From positions 24,947,586 through 25,011,585 of the forward strand of contig CM041550.1 in assembly GCA_023238725.1 (NCBI GenBank): a stretch of 64,000 nt of DNA. Reading direction: 5' to 3'. The DNA is from Scortum barcoo. Lineage: Eukaryota > Chordata > Actinopteri > Centrarchiformes > Terapontidae. The position numbers were made by a program, and so were the translations under genes. The notes below the pieces were generated by a model, which was not told where the DNA came from, made no database searches, and worked only from the letters and a program-made list of their open reading frames with translations. This document shows, in pieces, positions 51,268 through 62,720 of the stretch (positions are counted from its first letter, which is position 1; the number at the start of each line of letters is the position of its first letter).

Positions 51268-51270
51268 CAT
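51025..51270 (-). promoter_or_regulatory. actr3: Putative actr3 core promoter and 5' UTR, CpG-rich
   Basis: GC-rich, CpG-containing sequence immediately upstream of the actr3 start codon, against an AT-rich background on both sides. It includes a GABPA/ETS-type CACTTCCGC (51145-51153), a YY1-type CAAGATGGCGGAG (51181-51193) and a GC box AGGCGGGGCGGAGC (51211-51224). No TATA box is apparent. This combination is usual for housekeeping promoters with dispersed starts. The start site itself is not determined. Confidence 0.65.
51239..51267. repeat. (GA)n microsatellite at the edge of the actr3 promoter
   Basis: About 29 bp of uninterrupted GA/TC, just upstream of the GC box. Confidence 0.95.
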
Positions 51271-51960
51271 CACTCTACATCACGTCATCCATTAACCAAA
51301 GGAGGATGTAGTGTTCGAACCTCCACAGTATTATAACACACTGTTATATATTATATATGTAGTATATCTTTTTTTATCTGTTGATGTGATGTGTCCGTCC
51401 CTTTTACAACAGAGAAAATACACAGTAATATTTTGTAAGTGAAACGTGAAGACACGAAAATAAAATACAGGTTATTTATGATGTGTGACGTCATGTATGT
51501 AATTTGCCTTAATTTACTTTAAAAAAACAACAACAAAAAAAAACAAAAATCAAGTGTTTATATTATATTATATTTTACTATATAATTGCACATAATACAC
51601 ATGATTAAAAATAGCATACTATAGCACACATAAATAGCTATATCGTCACCAAATAACAAAAGCTGTATAATAATAATAATAATAATAATATAAACTATCT
51701 AACATAACGTGTATGTGAATTGTGTTTATTGTGTTTATTTAAACGTGCACTAATCTTTGTGCACCAAATGAATGAATACATGAGTAAATAAAATGAAACT
51801 GTAAAAAGCCATAATATCCAGTTAAATCGCATATCCGCACTCCAGATCAGTTGGTGGCAGTAATCGTCCTGTAAATCTTCTCTCTGCTGAGGGGAAACTA
51901 CAGAACATGTGATCAGAGGGAGCAGCCGGTACAGGGGGGGCGGGTCTGTTATGAGGAATA
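51271..51960. other. AT-rich spacer between divergent actr3 and the MADF gene
   Basis: Strongly AT-rich with A-runs near 51.52-51.55 kb and (AAT)n at 51667-51690. From about 51.85 kb it becomes less AT-rich, with a short G-run (51935-51943), and probably holds the promoter and 5' UTR of the downstream plus-strand gene. Confidence 0.55.
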
Positions 51961-52029
51961 TCGGAGTGTCCTCTGCAGGTTATGACACACTTTCGAGGTC
52001 AGATTCGGGGGCCACATTGGGGCCCCACA

Positions 52030-53963
52030 ATGGACAACATGCTGATAGATTTCTGGCGCAGACATGACTGCCTTTTTAACTCCTCGGTCGATTCATACTA
52101 CGACAAGGAGCTGAAGACGAAGCTGTGGACGGAGTTTGCTCTGTCCATCGGAAAGCCAGGTAAGACTGGTAGATGAGCAGTGCTGATGCTGCCTGTACAT
52201 GAAGCGATGTGTGATCACTGGGGATAGTGGTGGAGGTATGAACCTGGTGAACTCACTTTATTCAAGTTAGTATTTATGAGAGGAAAAACATCTACAGTGT
52301 GCAGATATCAGAAGAAGAACACCCTTTATTAGTCCCTCAAATGGGGAAATTTACATTTACACTCTGTTGTGTGTGTTTTTTTTTTAAAAAACAAGGAACA
52401 AGGAACAAGGAAACAAGGAACAAGACATCTTAAAAAAAAAAAAAAAATTTAAATTTAAAAATTTACACTCTGTTGTGTGTGTTTTTTTTTTAAACATTTT
52501 TACATATATATAGGAATACACACACACACACACACACGCTGGTGAGAGAGATGCCAGAGTGAGGGGGCTGCCCTCTCAGTGCACCTGAGCAGGTTTGGGG
52601 TTTGGTGGCTTGCTCAAGGACACCTCAGCAGTGCTTAGGAGGTGAACTGGCACCTCTCCAGCTACCAGTCCACACTCCATGAAGACTGGTCCGTGAGGGA
52701 CTTGAACCAGTGACCCTCTGGTTCCCAAGTCCAAGTCCCCACAGACTGAGCTACTGCTGCCCCAAAATCTTGGAGCGATCAGCTGCCTTGTGCCCCGGTG
52801 CCGCTGCTGCAGAGCGAGCCAGGCACAAAAAAAAATCAGAGTATCCTTTCACTTTTTACAGAAGTAGAATTAACCTTGCATCCTCTTTAATACTGAATGA
52901 CTAATGTTCAGTCACAATGAAGCATTATTGCATTGAGCATTTTTTTTCACCTTTTCTTGCAGTATCTGATGTTGAGAGAAGATCAAGATCACTCCGGACT
53001 CAGTACGGCAGGGTGCTGTGGCACCCGGAGAGGGTCAGCACTGTCCAGCAAAAAATGCTTCGGGAGAAACTTGATTTCTTGAGGCCTTATATAGTTCGCA
53101 GGAGAGGTGATTTGTATTTGGTAAGCTGAAAAACCTGCAGATGCTTCCCTGCATGGCATGGCAGGTTTTTAAGTTTCTGCTTCCTCTTTTTGCAGGAGGA
53201 TAAGTTTGATGATCAGGAGGAGGATGATGAGGAGCTGGAAACTGAAGCGAGTGTTGACCAGGAGATGGGAAGCTCATTGGGTAGCCCGTTGGATGCTGAT
53301 GTGACTGGACAAGATCTGGATGATGAAGGCCAGCCCGTCGCCTCCACCCCTGGTCTCCTGCACTGTCCAGACCCACAGCCTCAAGTCACAGACGTCGAGT
53401 CCTTGAACTGCCCACACTGTCACACTGACAAGGGTTCTACTGATCAGTCTGATCAAGCTGCTGGAGCAAACACGTCCAAGCATGATGTACTAAACCAGTT
53501 TGCAGAGGTTATGTTAGCAGATATGCGTCAGATCAAGGACCCTATAGTGCTAATGAGACTTCGCCGAGATGTCACCGACCTGGTGTTCAAAGCGGTGGAG
53601 GAGGACATGCAGAGACGATGTGTTCGAGTGCCATCCATGCCCATGCTGGGGGAGAGCACACAGTTCCAGAGCTGCTCCAGGACCAAGCAGGCGTGTTCAC
53701 AAGTAAACCGCTCCTGGAGGCAAAGGTTTTTGAAGAGAAAGAACAGAGGGTGTGAGACTGGAAGGAGGATGCAGAGATGGGAGGAGACAAAGCACGTGAG
53801 GAGAATGTCCAGGAGTGAGTTACTGCAGCCCTCCCAGCAAGGCCAAGTACTGGAAAGGACAAGTGAAAACAGCCCTCAGGTTATTATTCAGGCTCCTGAC
53901 ATCAAAAGAGAGCCAGAGCCACACATGGTTAAAATCGAGGAGGAGACACTTCCAGTGACTTGA
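52030..53963 (+). CDS. Uncharacterised MADF/BESS-like DNA-binding protein, 3 exons
   Basis: Exons 52030-52159, 52963-53120 and 53196-53963 join in phase to 351 residues. Residues about 4-96 look like a MADF (Myb/SANT-like) domain: LIDFWRRHDCLFN, YYDKELKTKLWTEFA, VERRSRSLRTQYGRVL and LREKLDFLRPYI. An acidic linker follows (97-130), then a CPHC motif. Residues about 195-232 (FAEVMLADMRQIKDP to DLVFKAV) resemble a BESS interaction motif. A basic segment follows. Two SUMO-type sites, IKRE (Lys333) and VKIE (Lys342), lie near the C-terminus. MADF-BESS proteins are usually sequence-specific transcriptional regulators. The start chosen, ACAATGG, has a better context than an in-frame ATG at 51982, which would add 16 residues. 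Exon 2 must use the donor after TTG at 53120, because the earlier GT at 53106 breaks the frame. I do not know a gene name. Confidence 0.82.
52320..52764 (-). mobile_element. tRNA-derived SINE in intron 1 of the MADF gene
   Basis: On the minus strand the head reads GGGGCAGCAGTAGCTCAGTC with an A box (TAGCTCAGTCTGTGG) and a B box (GGTTCAAGTCCC), the pol III promoter of tRNA genes. A body follows with TGGACTGGTAGCTGGAGAGG, CTTGAGCAAGCCACC and GGGCAGCCCCCTCACTC, typical of teleost SINEs. The tail holds (TG)n, T/A-runs and a 3' end TTTCCCCATTTGAGGGACTA. The unit ATTTACACTCTGTTGTGTGT plus T-run occurs twice (about 52350-52385 and 52460-52495), an internal duplication of the tail. The insertion opposes the direction of the host gene. 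Confidence 0.85.
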
Positions 53964-55829
53964 TATTGTAGATACAGTTTGCCACTATGCTTCCTGATGA
54001 CAGTCATCTCAGTCAGTATGTGTACGTTAGAAAGACCTAACTCAGTTATTCAGCAGAAAACGATAACAGCAGAAAACAGATACTATTAATTATCAATCAT
54101 GAAAATTTCCCTCTTTGCCACACAGAAGTCCTGACATTTTTACCACTTTGAAGCGGATCTAAGAAGTTATCCTTATTAACACTAGTACAATTTATGGGAC
54201 AGGATACAGAAGTATTGGAGGACTTAAGGACAATACTAAGCAGCACATCTAACATCAGAAATCACAGAAGAGACTTTCCCACCCTTTAAAACATAAGATG
54301 TCTTGTTCCTAATGAATCTATGAGAAATACTTCAGACCAACAGACACTTGGAAGGTACCTGAAGTGTGGCATTCAACCTTGAGTGTCACTTTTGGATGTC
54401 TGTCAACTGGAAAACTCTCAACCATACAAGTTTAACAAGGATATGGTTGACTGAGCTGTAAGTTCAGGGCCGTGGACGCTCTGTGAGCCAACCCTGATAG
54501 ATGGGCAGTTTGATGCTCTGCTCCTGTTAAAGAGAAAATACCTCTTTTCACCCCTGTCTCTGTGTTCCTTTGGTGTGTGTGGATAGGTGCTTATCCAAGA
54601 TGAGTACTTACTTGATAGACAATGTTTTCTTTTTTCAGTAGTGTCTGTAACCTGTGCTGGACTGTGTTGTATCATAGACTGTATATAAAGATATATAAAT
54701 ATCCTTAAATACAGTCAGTGTGTCGTATTAATGAGCCATCAGCTCAAGTGAACAGTTGACCAGCAGATGGTGGTGTGTGTGTATCCTGTCAGTCAGAGCT
54801 TCTGTTGCACTTAATGTGGGATTACTGCTTATTCTTATTGTTTTGATTAAGATCGATTGATTAAAAGCTCAAACGCAGACCTAGATCAGAGGCTGATACT
54901 TTTAGGAACACTAGGAGCGCTTTTCAGTACCTTTAAAATTCAACAATAAAAAGTTCAAAGGTCAACTGGTCTGAATTCATTTGATTCACAGGAGCGGTGT
55001 GTGAATGTTTGTTATCTGTCATTTTCTACATTGACAGAGCTGACAATACTCCATGTAGACCATTCATGTTGGTAACTTCACATTTGAATTTAAAGCAGGA
55101 CTAGTATTCATTGAAATGATTCACCGACTGTCGTCAAACTATTTCATGACTGATCATGATTTATAACTGCTGCACATTTTAACAGGCAGTGTTCATGAGA
55201 GCCAACTAGGTATCCTGTTTAAAGAGTTTAATCACTCCACAGTTTAAAGGAAACACTTGTAGATATGATTTTCATTCAGAGATAATTAAACCATTATGTC
55301 TGTCCTGGGTCTGTGCAGGTGTGTTCTTTGTGAACAACAGATATACACAGATACACTAAACCAACAACACCACCATCATCTTTAGGAGCCACACAGCAGT
55401 CTAATGACAATGTACTTAAAAACACACAAATGACAGTTGTCAATGGTCTTGACATTAGATAAGCCTAAACAGTTTTAGTATCATAGTGTAACATATAGGC
55501 ACTGTCACTTTCTACGACTTTATCTTATTGGAAACATTTGATATTAATATTAATTTATATTAATTCCATTCATGCTCAGGTTGCTCCAGCAATCCAGCTT
55601 TTTTATTCTGTCGTTCCTATTTCATTCATCTTTATTTCTTTATGGAGAAAAATCTTTCATTTTAGTTGCAAAGTACTTGGTTGTTTTTTTCACTTTTTTC
55701 TTTTCTCTGATCAATCAATCAATCAATCGGATCAAAAGTCTTTCGTCTTTTACATGCCTGTGCGTCGTTTGAGGTCCTTCGTATTTTCACTCAGGCACCG
55801 CAGACTGCTATCCCGAGGGGTCCTGAATG
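53964..55829. other. Probable 3' UTR of the MADF gene, then spacer to ddx18
   Basis: No coding sequence is supported. The first kilobase is probably the 3' UTR of the preceding gene, given AATAAA at 54945-54950. The rest is AT-rich with short T-runs and (ATCA)n near 55.71 kb. Confidence 0.5.
54945..54950 (+). terminator. Candidate poly(A) signal of the MADF gene
   Basis: AATAAA about 1.0 kb downstream of the stop codon. No other canonical hexamer on this strand between the stop and this point was noticed. Confidence 0.45.
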
Positions 55830-55860
55830 TGCGCACACACACACACACACACGTGTTACC
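55830..55860 (+). promoter_or_regulatory. ddx18: CA repeat and CACGTG E-box at the ddx18 start
   Basis: A GCG(CA)n run (55832-55851) ends in CACGTG at 55850-55855, six bases upstream of the ATG at 55861. CACGTG is the canonical Myc/Max (or USF) site. Human DDX18 was first described as a Myc-regulated DEAD-box gene (MrDb). Whether this site lies in the promoter or the 5' UTR depends on the unmapped start site. Confidence 0.6.
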
Positions 55861-58800
55861 ATGGCGGACCTTCAGATGAAGCTGCTCCGCAAGAAAATTC
55901 AGAAAAGAAACGAAAAGAACAAAGAGCGCAAACTAGCGAAGCAGCAGGCGGAGGATGAGGACGGTGTGTTGTTTGTTCCTCGGTGTTTGTTTGTTTGTTT
56001 TCCGTGTTAGTGTTTCCGAACTTCACCTGCAGAGCGAGCTAACGTTAGCTCTGTTAGCTGCTCACGGCAACATGTTTCACCGTCTTTGGTCGTGTCAGGA
56101 GTTACATTTGGTTTCCTCTGACAGACGCAGCGTTAGCTCACCTCCCAGTGTAACTGCTGACTTATCTGTGTATGTCAGCGCCATTTGTTACCGACTGCTG
56201 TGAAGTCTCAACGTGCTTCTTAAACATTTAGCTAGCTAGCACTGCAACACATGTTGATCTCCAAAGTTGTTCTTCAAGGTGTCAGCAGCAGTAAATCTCT
56301 ACTGAGGCACAGGAACATGAGTGGGAACGTTTTAAACTTGCTCTTTGTCTTTAAATGATGTCCACCTGTGTTGTGTTTGACAGGAAATGTAAACGGGCTG
56401 ACAGAAGGATGCTGTGAGGAGCCTGCCTGTGCAACAGAAAAGAAGAGCAAGAAGAAGCAGACAGAGGAGGAGAACACAGCAGAGGACACCCCTCTGAAGA
56501 AGAAGACGAAGAAGAAAAGAAAGCTGGCTGACACTGCTGAATCACCAGGTAACAGCCAGAGCAGTTCACCAACATGAACTACAGCATCATCAACTACAGC
56601 TCATTATCTAACATGTCATGATCCTCGTTCCAGCTGGGAAGAAGACCAAAACTGTGACAGAAGCAGGTGGTGATGGAGAAGAAGAAGAGGAGGAGACTGA
56701 GGAAGCAGCAGCACCAGTAGCAGCTGATGAAGATGGTGAACAGGCTACTGGCAAACCAGAGATAGCTGCAGATGATGAAGAGGATGAGGATGAGGAGGAC
56801 AAAATTGGAGAGGGAGATGATGAAGAGGAAGATCAACCTGAATTACCATCTGGATTAACAGGTATGGATGAAACTTGTACTGTAGACCTGACTGGATCTT
56901 GATCAGCTTTATTACCTGTGAGCAGGGTCCATAAGCTGAGTCCAGGAGATAATGAGGGTTTCCTTCATGTGTTGGACCTTTATTCACAATAAAGATGAAA
57001 ACAAGTTTGTCAGATTTCAAATATGAACGAAAAAATGAAAATGAAAAAAAATCTGACTAGATATTGCTTCTAAAACTGCCTGAGTTTGAATCCAATCAAA
57101 TGGAAAAACTCATTTTATCAAATATAGGCTGTTATTGTTGAAGCACTCAGGATTAATAGATAAATATGAATCCAAACAAATATCCATCTACTAATACATC
57201 TTCTCAACAAATCAAGTCTACCTCTTGAAATGTAGTTCTTGTTGCCTCTGCACACCAGGTGTGAAATTACATTAACATTACAAATGTGTCAGCAAAGGAC
57301 CAGTCATGTATGAATAGACAATTATGCAACAATAATATGATGTCAAAAGGCTCTTACTGACAAAGAAATTCAGTAGTGCCACATATCCCATGTATGTTCA
57401 TTTTAACTTTCTGTTGAATTATTTTCGATTCACTGACACTCAGCTACGCTGCTGCTGCTTTCATTAACCAGAAAAGATAGTTTTCCATTACATTATGTAA
57501 AGCTCTTCACTGTTCGGCCTTACACACATTCACTAAAATCTAAAAGTTAAGAAGAAGAGTCAGCAGTGTTGCCTTTATGTGTTGCCCTTTCAGTGTGTCT
57601 GTCATGAAATGGGTGTCAACTAAGGCATACAGAGACTCTTGCAGTTGTCTTTGGGAGGAGTCACCAGTGATTCTCCTGACAGGAGCAACTGCAAGGACAC
57701 ATTGAAATTAGCAGGTTTCCTGTTGTTGATTATCTCACTCTTTTTCTTTACATGCTGTTTTCTCATGTTTCACCATGGCCCTGTCAGGTTAAACATGACA
57801 TGCAATCTGTTCTTGTCAAAGCGCCCCCTCATTATTAACTGTGCTCATGTTTCAGGAGCGTTTGAGGACACGTCCTTTGCCTCTCTTGCTGAACTGGTGA
57901 GTGAGAGCACGCTGAAAGCAGTGAAGGAGATGGGCTTTGAACACATGACTGAAATCCAGCACAAAAGTATCCGTCCCCTGCTGGAGGGAAGGTAAGTCTG
58001 ATCAGTTCAGTACTCTAGAGGCCAGTTTGTTTCCTTCAGCACGGTCACACATTTTGAAATGGTTTGAAATGGTCAGAAAAAAAGCATTATAATTAGCTTT
58101 AGAGCAGAATCTTATTGTGACTGTGGATGCTTAAACAGTGTTTGTGTTTGCTTTGCTTCCCTGCAGGGATGTTCTGGCTGCTGCAAAGACTGGGAGTGGT
58201 AAAACCTTGGCCTTCCTCATCCCGTCTATAGAGCTCATCTATAAACTCAAGTTCATGCCCAGGAATGGTAATACTCCTGTTAATGTCTCCTGCCTCCTCA
58301 TTCTTCTGTGGCTTTAGCTCTTTCTTGTTTGGTGATAGAGAGTGGAAAATGTTGCTTTGAGCTAATGAGTCCTGAACTAACCTCCTCTTCCTCCCAGGCA
58401 CTGGTGTAGTGATCCTTTCACCTACACGCGAGTTGGCCATGCAGACTTATGGTGTGCTGAAGGAGCTGATGGCGCACCATGTGCATACCTACGGTCTGAT
58501 CATGGGGGGCAGCAACCGCTCCGCTGAGGCCCAAAAACTGGCCAACGGTGTCAACATCCTGGTGGCCACTCCTGGCCGTCTGCTAGACCACCTCCAGGTG
58601 AGTAGGGGGAGTCCTGACACACAAACGTTATTACAGTGTCAGCCATTCTGGGACCAGGACATGTGCTGAGTACCTTATTAAAATAATGAAACTATCAATT
58701 ATCCATTCTTATTATTAGAAGTCATTATACTTCTTCAAAGTGATATCAGGGTGGTAGAGACTCATTCATCAAACACTGGTCATTGTTTTGATGCCTGTAA

Positions 58801-61098
58801 CTGCTCTGTTTGTTTTTAATACTTTTGAAAAGAATATTAAAAATGACTTCTGTGTCTTCAGAACACGTCCGGGTTCATGTACAAGAACCTACAGTGTCTT
58901 ATTATTGATGAGGCTGACCGCATATTAGAGGTGGGCTTCGAGGAGGAACTGAAGCAGATCATCAAACTCCTGCCAAGTACGTACCTGTTGTCGTCGGCAT
59001 GCTCTTGTTCCTTTTGAATTAAACAGCTTTTGTTTACTTGAGCAATTTATTATTGCCAGCACTCCATAAAGTCAAGGGTCAAATGCGATCCAGCAAAGGC
59101 AGATATATGTTGTCTTTTAGTCTATAATATACAGAAACACACACTCTTATAATGCAACTTTTGTGTTGTAGTCTTCAGTCAGTTTACTTCCTAAACAGAA
59201 TTTCTACAGTCTACAACAAAAGCACTCAAAGCTCTGATCCTCTACACTCCCTCTAAGTCACTGTGTTGTGTCTGCCTTCAGAGAGGAGACAGACCATGCT
59301 GTTTTCAGCCACTCAGACCCGTAAGGTGGAGGACCTAGCTCGCATCTCCCTGAAGAAAGAGCCTCTGTATGTCGGTGTGGATGACAACAAAGACAATGCC
59401 ACTGTTGATGGCCTGGAGCAGGTACTGTCAGCTATACTTCTGTTGAGTCAGTGTTATACTGAAGGCCGTGGAGGTCTTTCGCACAGTACACTGATGAAAA
59501 GTGATCTCTCTTGTGTTTCAGGGTTATGTGGTGTGTCCATCAGAGAAGCGCTTCCTGCTGCTCTTCACCTTCCTGAAGAAGAACCGCAAGAAGAAGCTGA
59601 TGGTCTTCTTCTCCTCCTGTATGTCTGTGAAATTCCACTATGAACTTCTCAACTACATTGACCTTCCTGTCATGGCCATCCATGTAAGACCCTTCACTTA
59701 CCTCCAGCTGGCAAATCTCCATCTGCAAAGCCAGCTGTTGTAAAATATGTTTCTCCTCATCATTCTGTTTGCAGGGCAAGCAGAAGCAGACCAAACGTAC
59801 CACCACCTTCTTCCAGTTCTGTAACGCTGACTCAGGCATCCTGCTGTGTACTGACGTGGCAGCTCGAGGCCTGGACATCCCTGAGGTGGACTGGATTGTC
59901 CAGTACGACCCCCCAGATGACCCCAAGGTATCAAAACTACTACAACATAAAACAACATAATATTTTACCATTGTTTAGTTTTTTTTATTACATTTTTATT
60001 TTTCTATATATTCTGGTGAAAATCTGGGAGGGGAAATGAGCCTTAAATTTTTACTTAAATCGTGACATTTCATATACTTTGTGAAGGCTATCTTTTGTTT
60101 AGTTTGTTGAGTTTAGAGTCATGTCACAGATTAGAACTTGTGTATCGTTACTTTCCGTTCACAGGAGTACATCCACAGGGTGGGCAGAACAGCCAGAGGC
60201 ATCAATGGCAGAGGCCACGCTCTGTTGATCCTTCGGCCAGAGGAGCTCGGCTTCCTCCGCTTCCTGAAACAGGCCAAGGTAACAGTGTCAAAGTCTACTT
60301 TTAATTCCTGATTTTAATTTTTTGCAGCACATAGTCCAGAATTGCAGTTTTCCAGTTAATTTTGCAGCCTTTACTACTACAGTTCTTGACCTCAACAAGG
60401 TGACCACGTGTCATACCTCTGAATGAGATTGGCATCTATTTGTTACTCTGCGTTGTCCAGGTTCCACTGAGTGAGTTTGAGTTTTCTTGGAGTAAAATCT
60501 CTGATATCCAGTCACAGGTAAGAAATCTACATCTATACTTGGTGATGTTTAGATGTGATGATGCATCAGTGGCTTCAACATGTCTTTCAATGCTAGTAAT
60601 AATTATCTACAGTGATAAAAAGTCATACATAGACTGACACTGAATCCCAAATTCCCTCTTTCTCCTTAGCTGGAGAAGCTGATTGAGAAGAACTACTACC
60701 TCCACAAGTCAGCGCAAGAGGCCTACAAGTCCTACGTGAGGGCTTATGACTCCCACTCACTCAAACAGATCTACAGCGTCAACACCCTCAACCTCCCCAT
60801 GGTGGCGCTGTCGTTCGGCTTCAAAGTTCCCCCATACGTCGATCTGAGTATCCTTTGCTGTGATTCTACAAACTATGTAGTGTGTGCTGTTTGTTTGGTG
60901 TGTTGGAGTGTGTGGTCAAAACAGTGTTAGTTTCCTTAACAGCTGTCTCCAGAAGTCCACAGCAGTAAAGGTGCAAAGTTACAGAAGCGTGGCAGCGGCG
61001 GCGGCTTTGGGTACCAGAAGTCCAGCAACGTGCACAAATCCAAAATCTTTAAGCACGTCAACAAAGGAAAGAGTGACAGGCGTCAGTTCTCCCGCTGA
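55861..61098 (+). CDS. ddx18: DEAD-box RNA helicase DDX18, 14 exons
   Basis: This is a nucleolar ATP-dependent RNA helicase (yeast Has1 orthologue) required for 60S and pre-rRNA processing. Exons: 55861-55963, 56384-56548, 56634-56861, 57856-57991, 58167-58267, 58398-58597, 58862-58976, 59282-59421, 59522-59683, 59775-59927, 60165-60278, 60461-60517, 60670-60847, 60953-61098. They join in phase to 1998 nt, 665 residues, against about 670 in human. Residues 1-165 are a basic start (MADLQMKLLRKKIQKRN) and a Lys/Glu-rich tail. The helicase core has the Q motif (GFEHMTEIQ, 192-200), motif I AAKTGSGKT (216-224), PTRELAMQ, TPGRLLD, DEAD (327-330), SAT (358-360), TDVAARGLD and HRVGRTAR (505-512). 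All catalytic motifs are intact. The C-terminus GSGGGFGYQKSSN to RRQFSR is basic, as in the family. The gene begins after an E-box. Confidence 0.97.
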
Positions 61099-61395
61099 AC
61101 TACGTGTGCTCCTGGAGCGACTCCTCCTCTGTGGATTTAAAGAACTGTCCTTTTTTCCTGCATGAACTTCCTGCTTTGAACAGGGTGACATGTAGTGTGT
61201 CAGGCACGTGTTCCCTCAGACATCATATAGGTGCAGTTTGTCCTCCTATCAATTGTGCACAAGTATTTTGTAAATGTGAATGAACATCAGTGTAGGATGT
61301 CGTGTTGAAGAGGCTGCTGATTCCTGTGTGCCTCTGGACTTCCTCTTCTGCACAAATGCTAACTTTTCTAACAGTTCTACATGTCAGGCTGGAAT

Positions 61396-61401
61396 ATTAA
61401 A
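61396..61401 (+). terminator. ddx18: Candidate proximal poly(A) signal of ddx18 (ATTAAA)
   Basis: ATTAAA about 300 bp past the ddx18 stop codon. A canonical AATAAA lies further on at 61724-61729 and would give a 3' UTR of about 0.6 kb. Either could be used. Confidence 0.5.
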
Positions 61402-61483
61402 TCTTTATGGAAATAGAACATATTCATTCATTTTCTGTAGACTTCCTTTGATATAAACCATGCAAGGTGCTGATGTACTCGTT

Positions 61484-61489
61484 TTTATT
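61484..61489 (-). terminator. Candidate poly(A) signal of a convergent minus-strand gene
   Basis: AATAAA on the minus strand. It would suit a 3' UTR running down from about 62720 if the terminal exon proposed there is real. It lies between the two candidate ddx18 signals, so the transcripts could overlap tail to tail. Confidence 0.3.
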
Positions 61490-62720
61490 ACACAAGTCAG
61501 GTTTTCATGTTTATCCAAGCATCTATACATTCCTGCAGAGGTCTTGCTTTGCATCTGGTCAAACAAATTACAGGAAAAACAAAGCAACTGACAGGCGTGC
61601 AAATAGGATCGGTGATCATTAGGTACACATTACAAAATTGGACACATCCCTTTCAGTAAATCACAAATCACCTTTCAGTCACCAGAAATAACCAAATGTT
61701 CCCCTTCAATGATGAAAAATCTGAATAAAACCTTTTTAAAAATGTAACTATCTTGAGGTGTCTTCATTCTCAATTAAAATGAGCTTCAAGATTATCAATG
61801 GATTTGTATGATGGCTGTAATCTAAAAAGATTGTTTACACAATTCACTGTAAAATAGAATCATAATGTACTGTATTCCTTTGTTCTCATTGATTACATGT
61901 ATACACACAAGAGGGGCTCCTCTGTAGTCTCAGCACTGACATAAATCAAATTTTCAAATCACTTCCCTCAAAATAATTAGGATAAAAACAAGTTCCCTTA
62001 AAAAATCTTCATGGCTCCAAAAATTATCCAAACACAGGATAAATTATAAAGTGCTGTTGGGAATTGCAAAGTGTCAGTTTGACATCAGTTCTGAATCATG
62101 GGGAACCTGTCAAAAAGTCTGAGCAGGAAGGAAGTAAATGTCTCAAACCATTTAACCCCAGGAATAACATTTCATTCCTCCTGAGGTCCTCCAAGAACAC
62201 ACTCCACTTTAACTGGACAAGCGCATTAGTAACCACTTTCAATAACTCAATCAGTCACACTCAGTATGTGAAACGTCACAATTGTGTTTGGATCTCGTAC
62301 ATACCAAAGTTAAAAAAGTACAAACAACAACTATGTACAGAACTAACAGGGGTATAAACTGTACAGTGTTCTGTTTTGTTACAGTGTTGAGGTACAGCGT
62401 GGCTTTTTACTTCAGCCCACAGACACTTGATTTCCCCTGTGTTTTACTGTACAACAAGTAGAAGGCAAATTCATGGGTCTTAAAGGACGGTTTAAGAACA
62501 GCTTCCCTTTTTCTGGAAAGGAAGACAAAAGAAATTCCATCAAAAAATCTTCCATAGTGGCTTTAAAAAGCTCCACAGGCTGTGTCACTGTTCTTTCCAG
62601 CTGGCACTTGAGGTTGAGCAGTTTTCAGTCATGTCACGGCCATGGGATACTAAGTCTAGCAGGCTACAAGTCACCAGAAATGACAGCATATCGTGTCATG
62701 CAGAAGTCAAGTCCTTTCAG

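Noticed and set aside
51025..52029. A single bidirectional promoter for actr3 and the MADF gene
   Set aside because: The start codons are 1 kb apart and separated by about 0.6 kb of strongly AT-rich DNA, so two separate promoters are more likely.
52700..52764. A functional tRNA gene
   Set aside because: A and B boxes are present, but the sequence does not fold to a full cloverleaf by eye and continues into a SINE body and tail.
53101..53110. Earlier donor GT at 53106 for exon 2 of the MADF gene
   Set aside because: Joining it to the exon at 53196 gives an immediate stop. The donor GTAAGC at 53121 keeps the frame and fits the consensus better.
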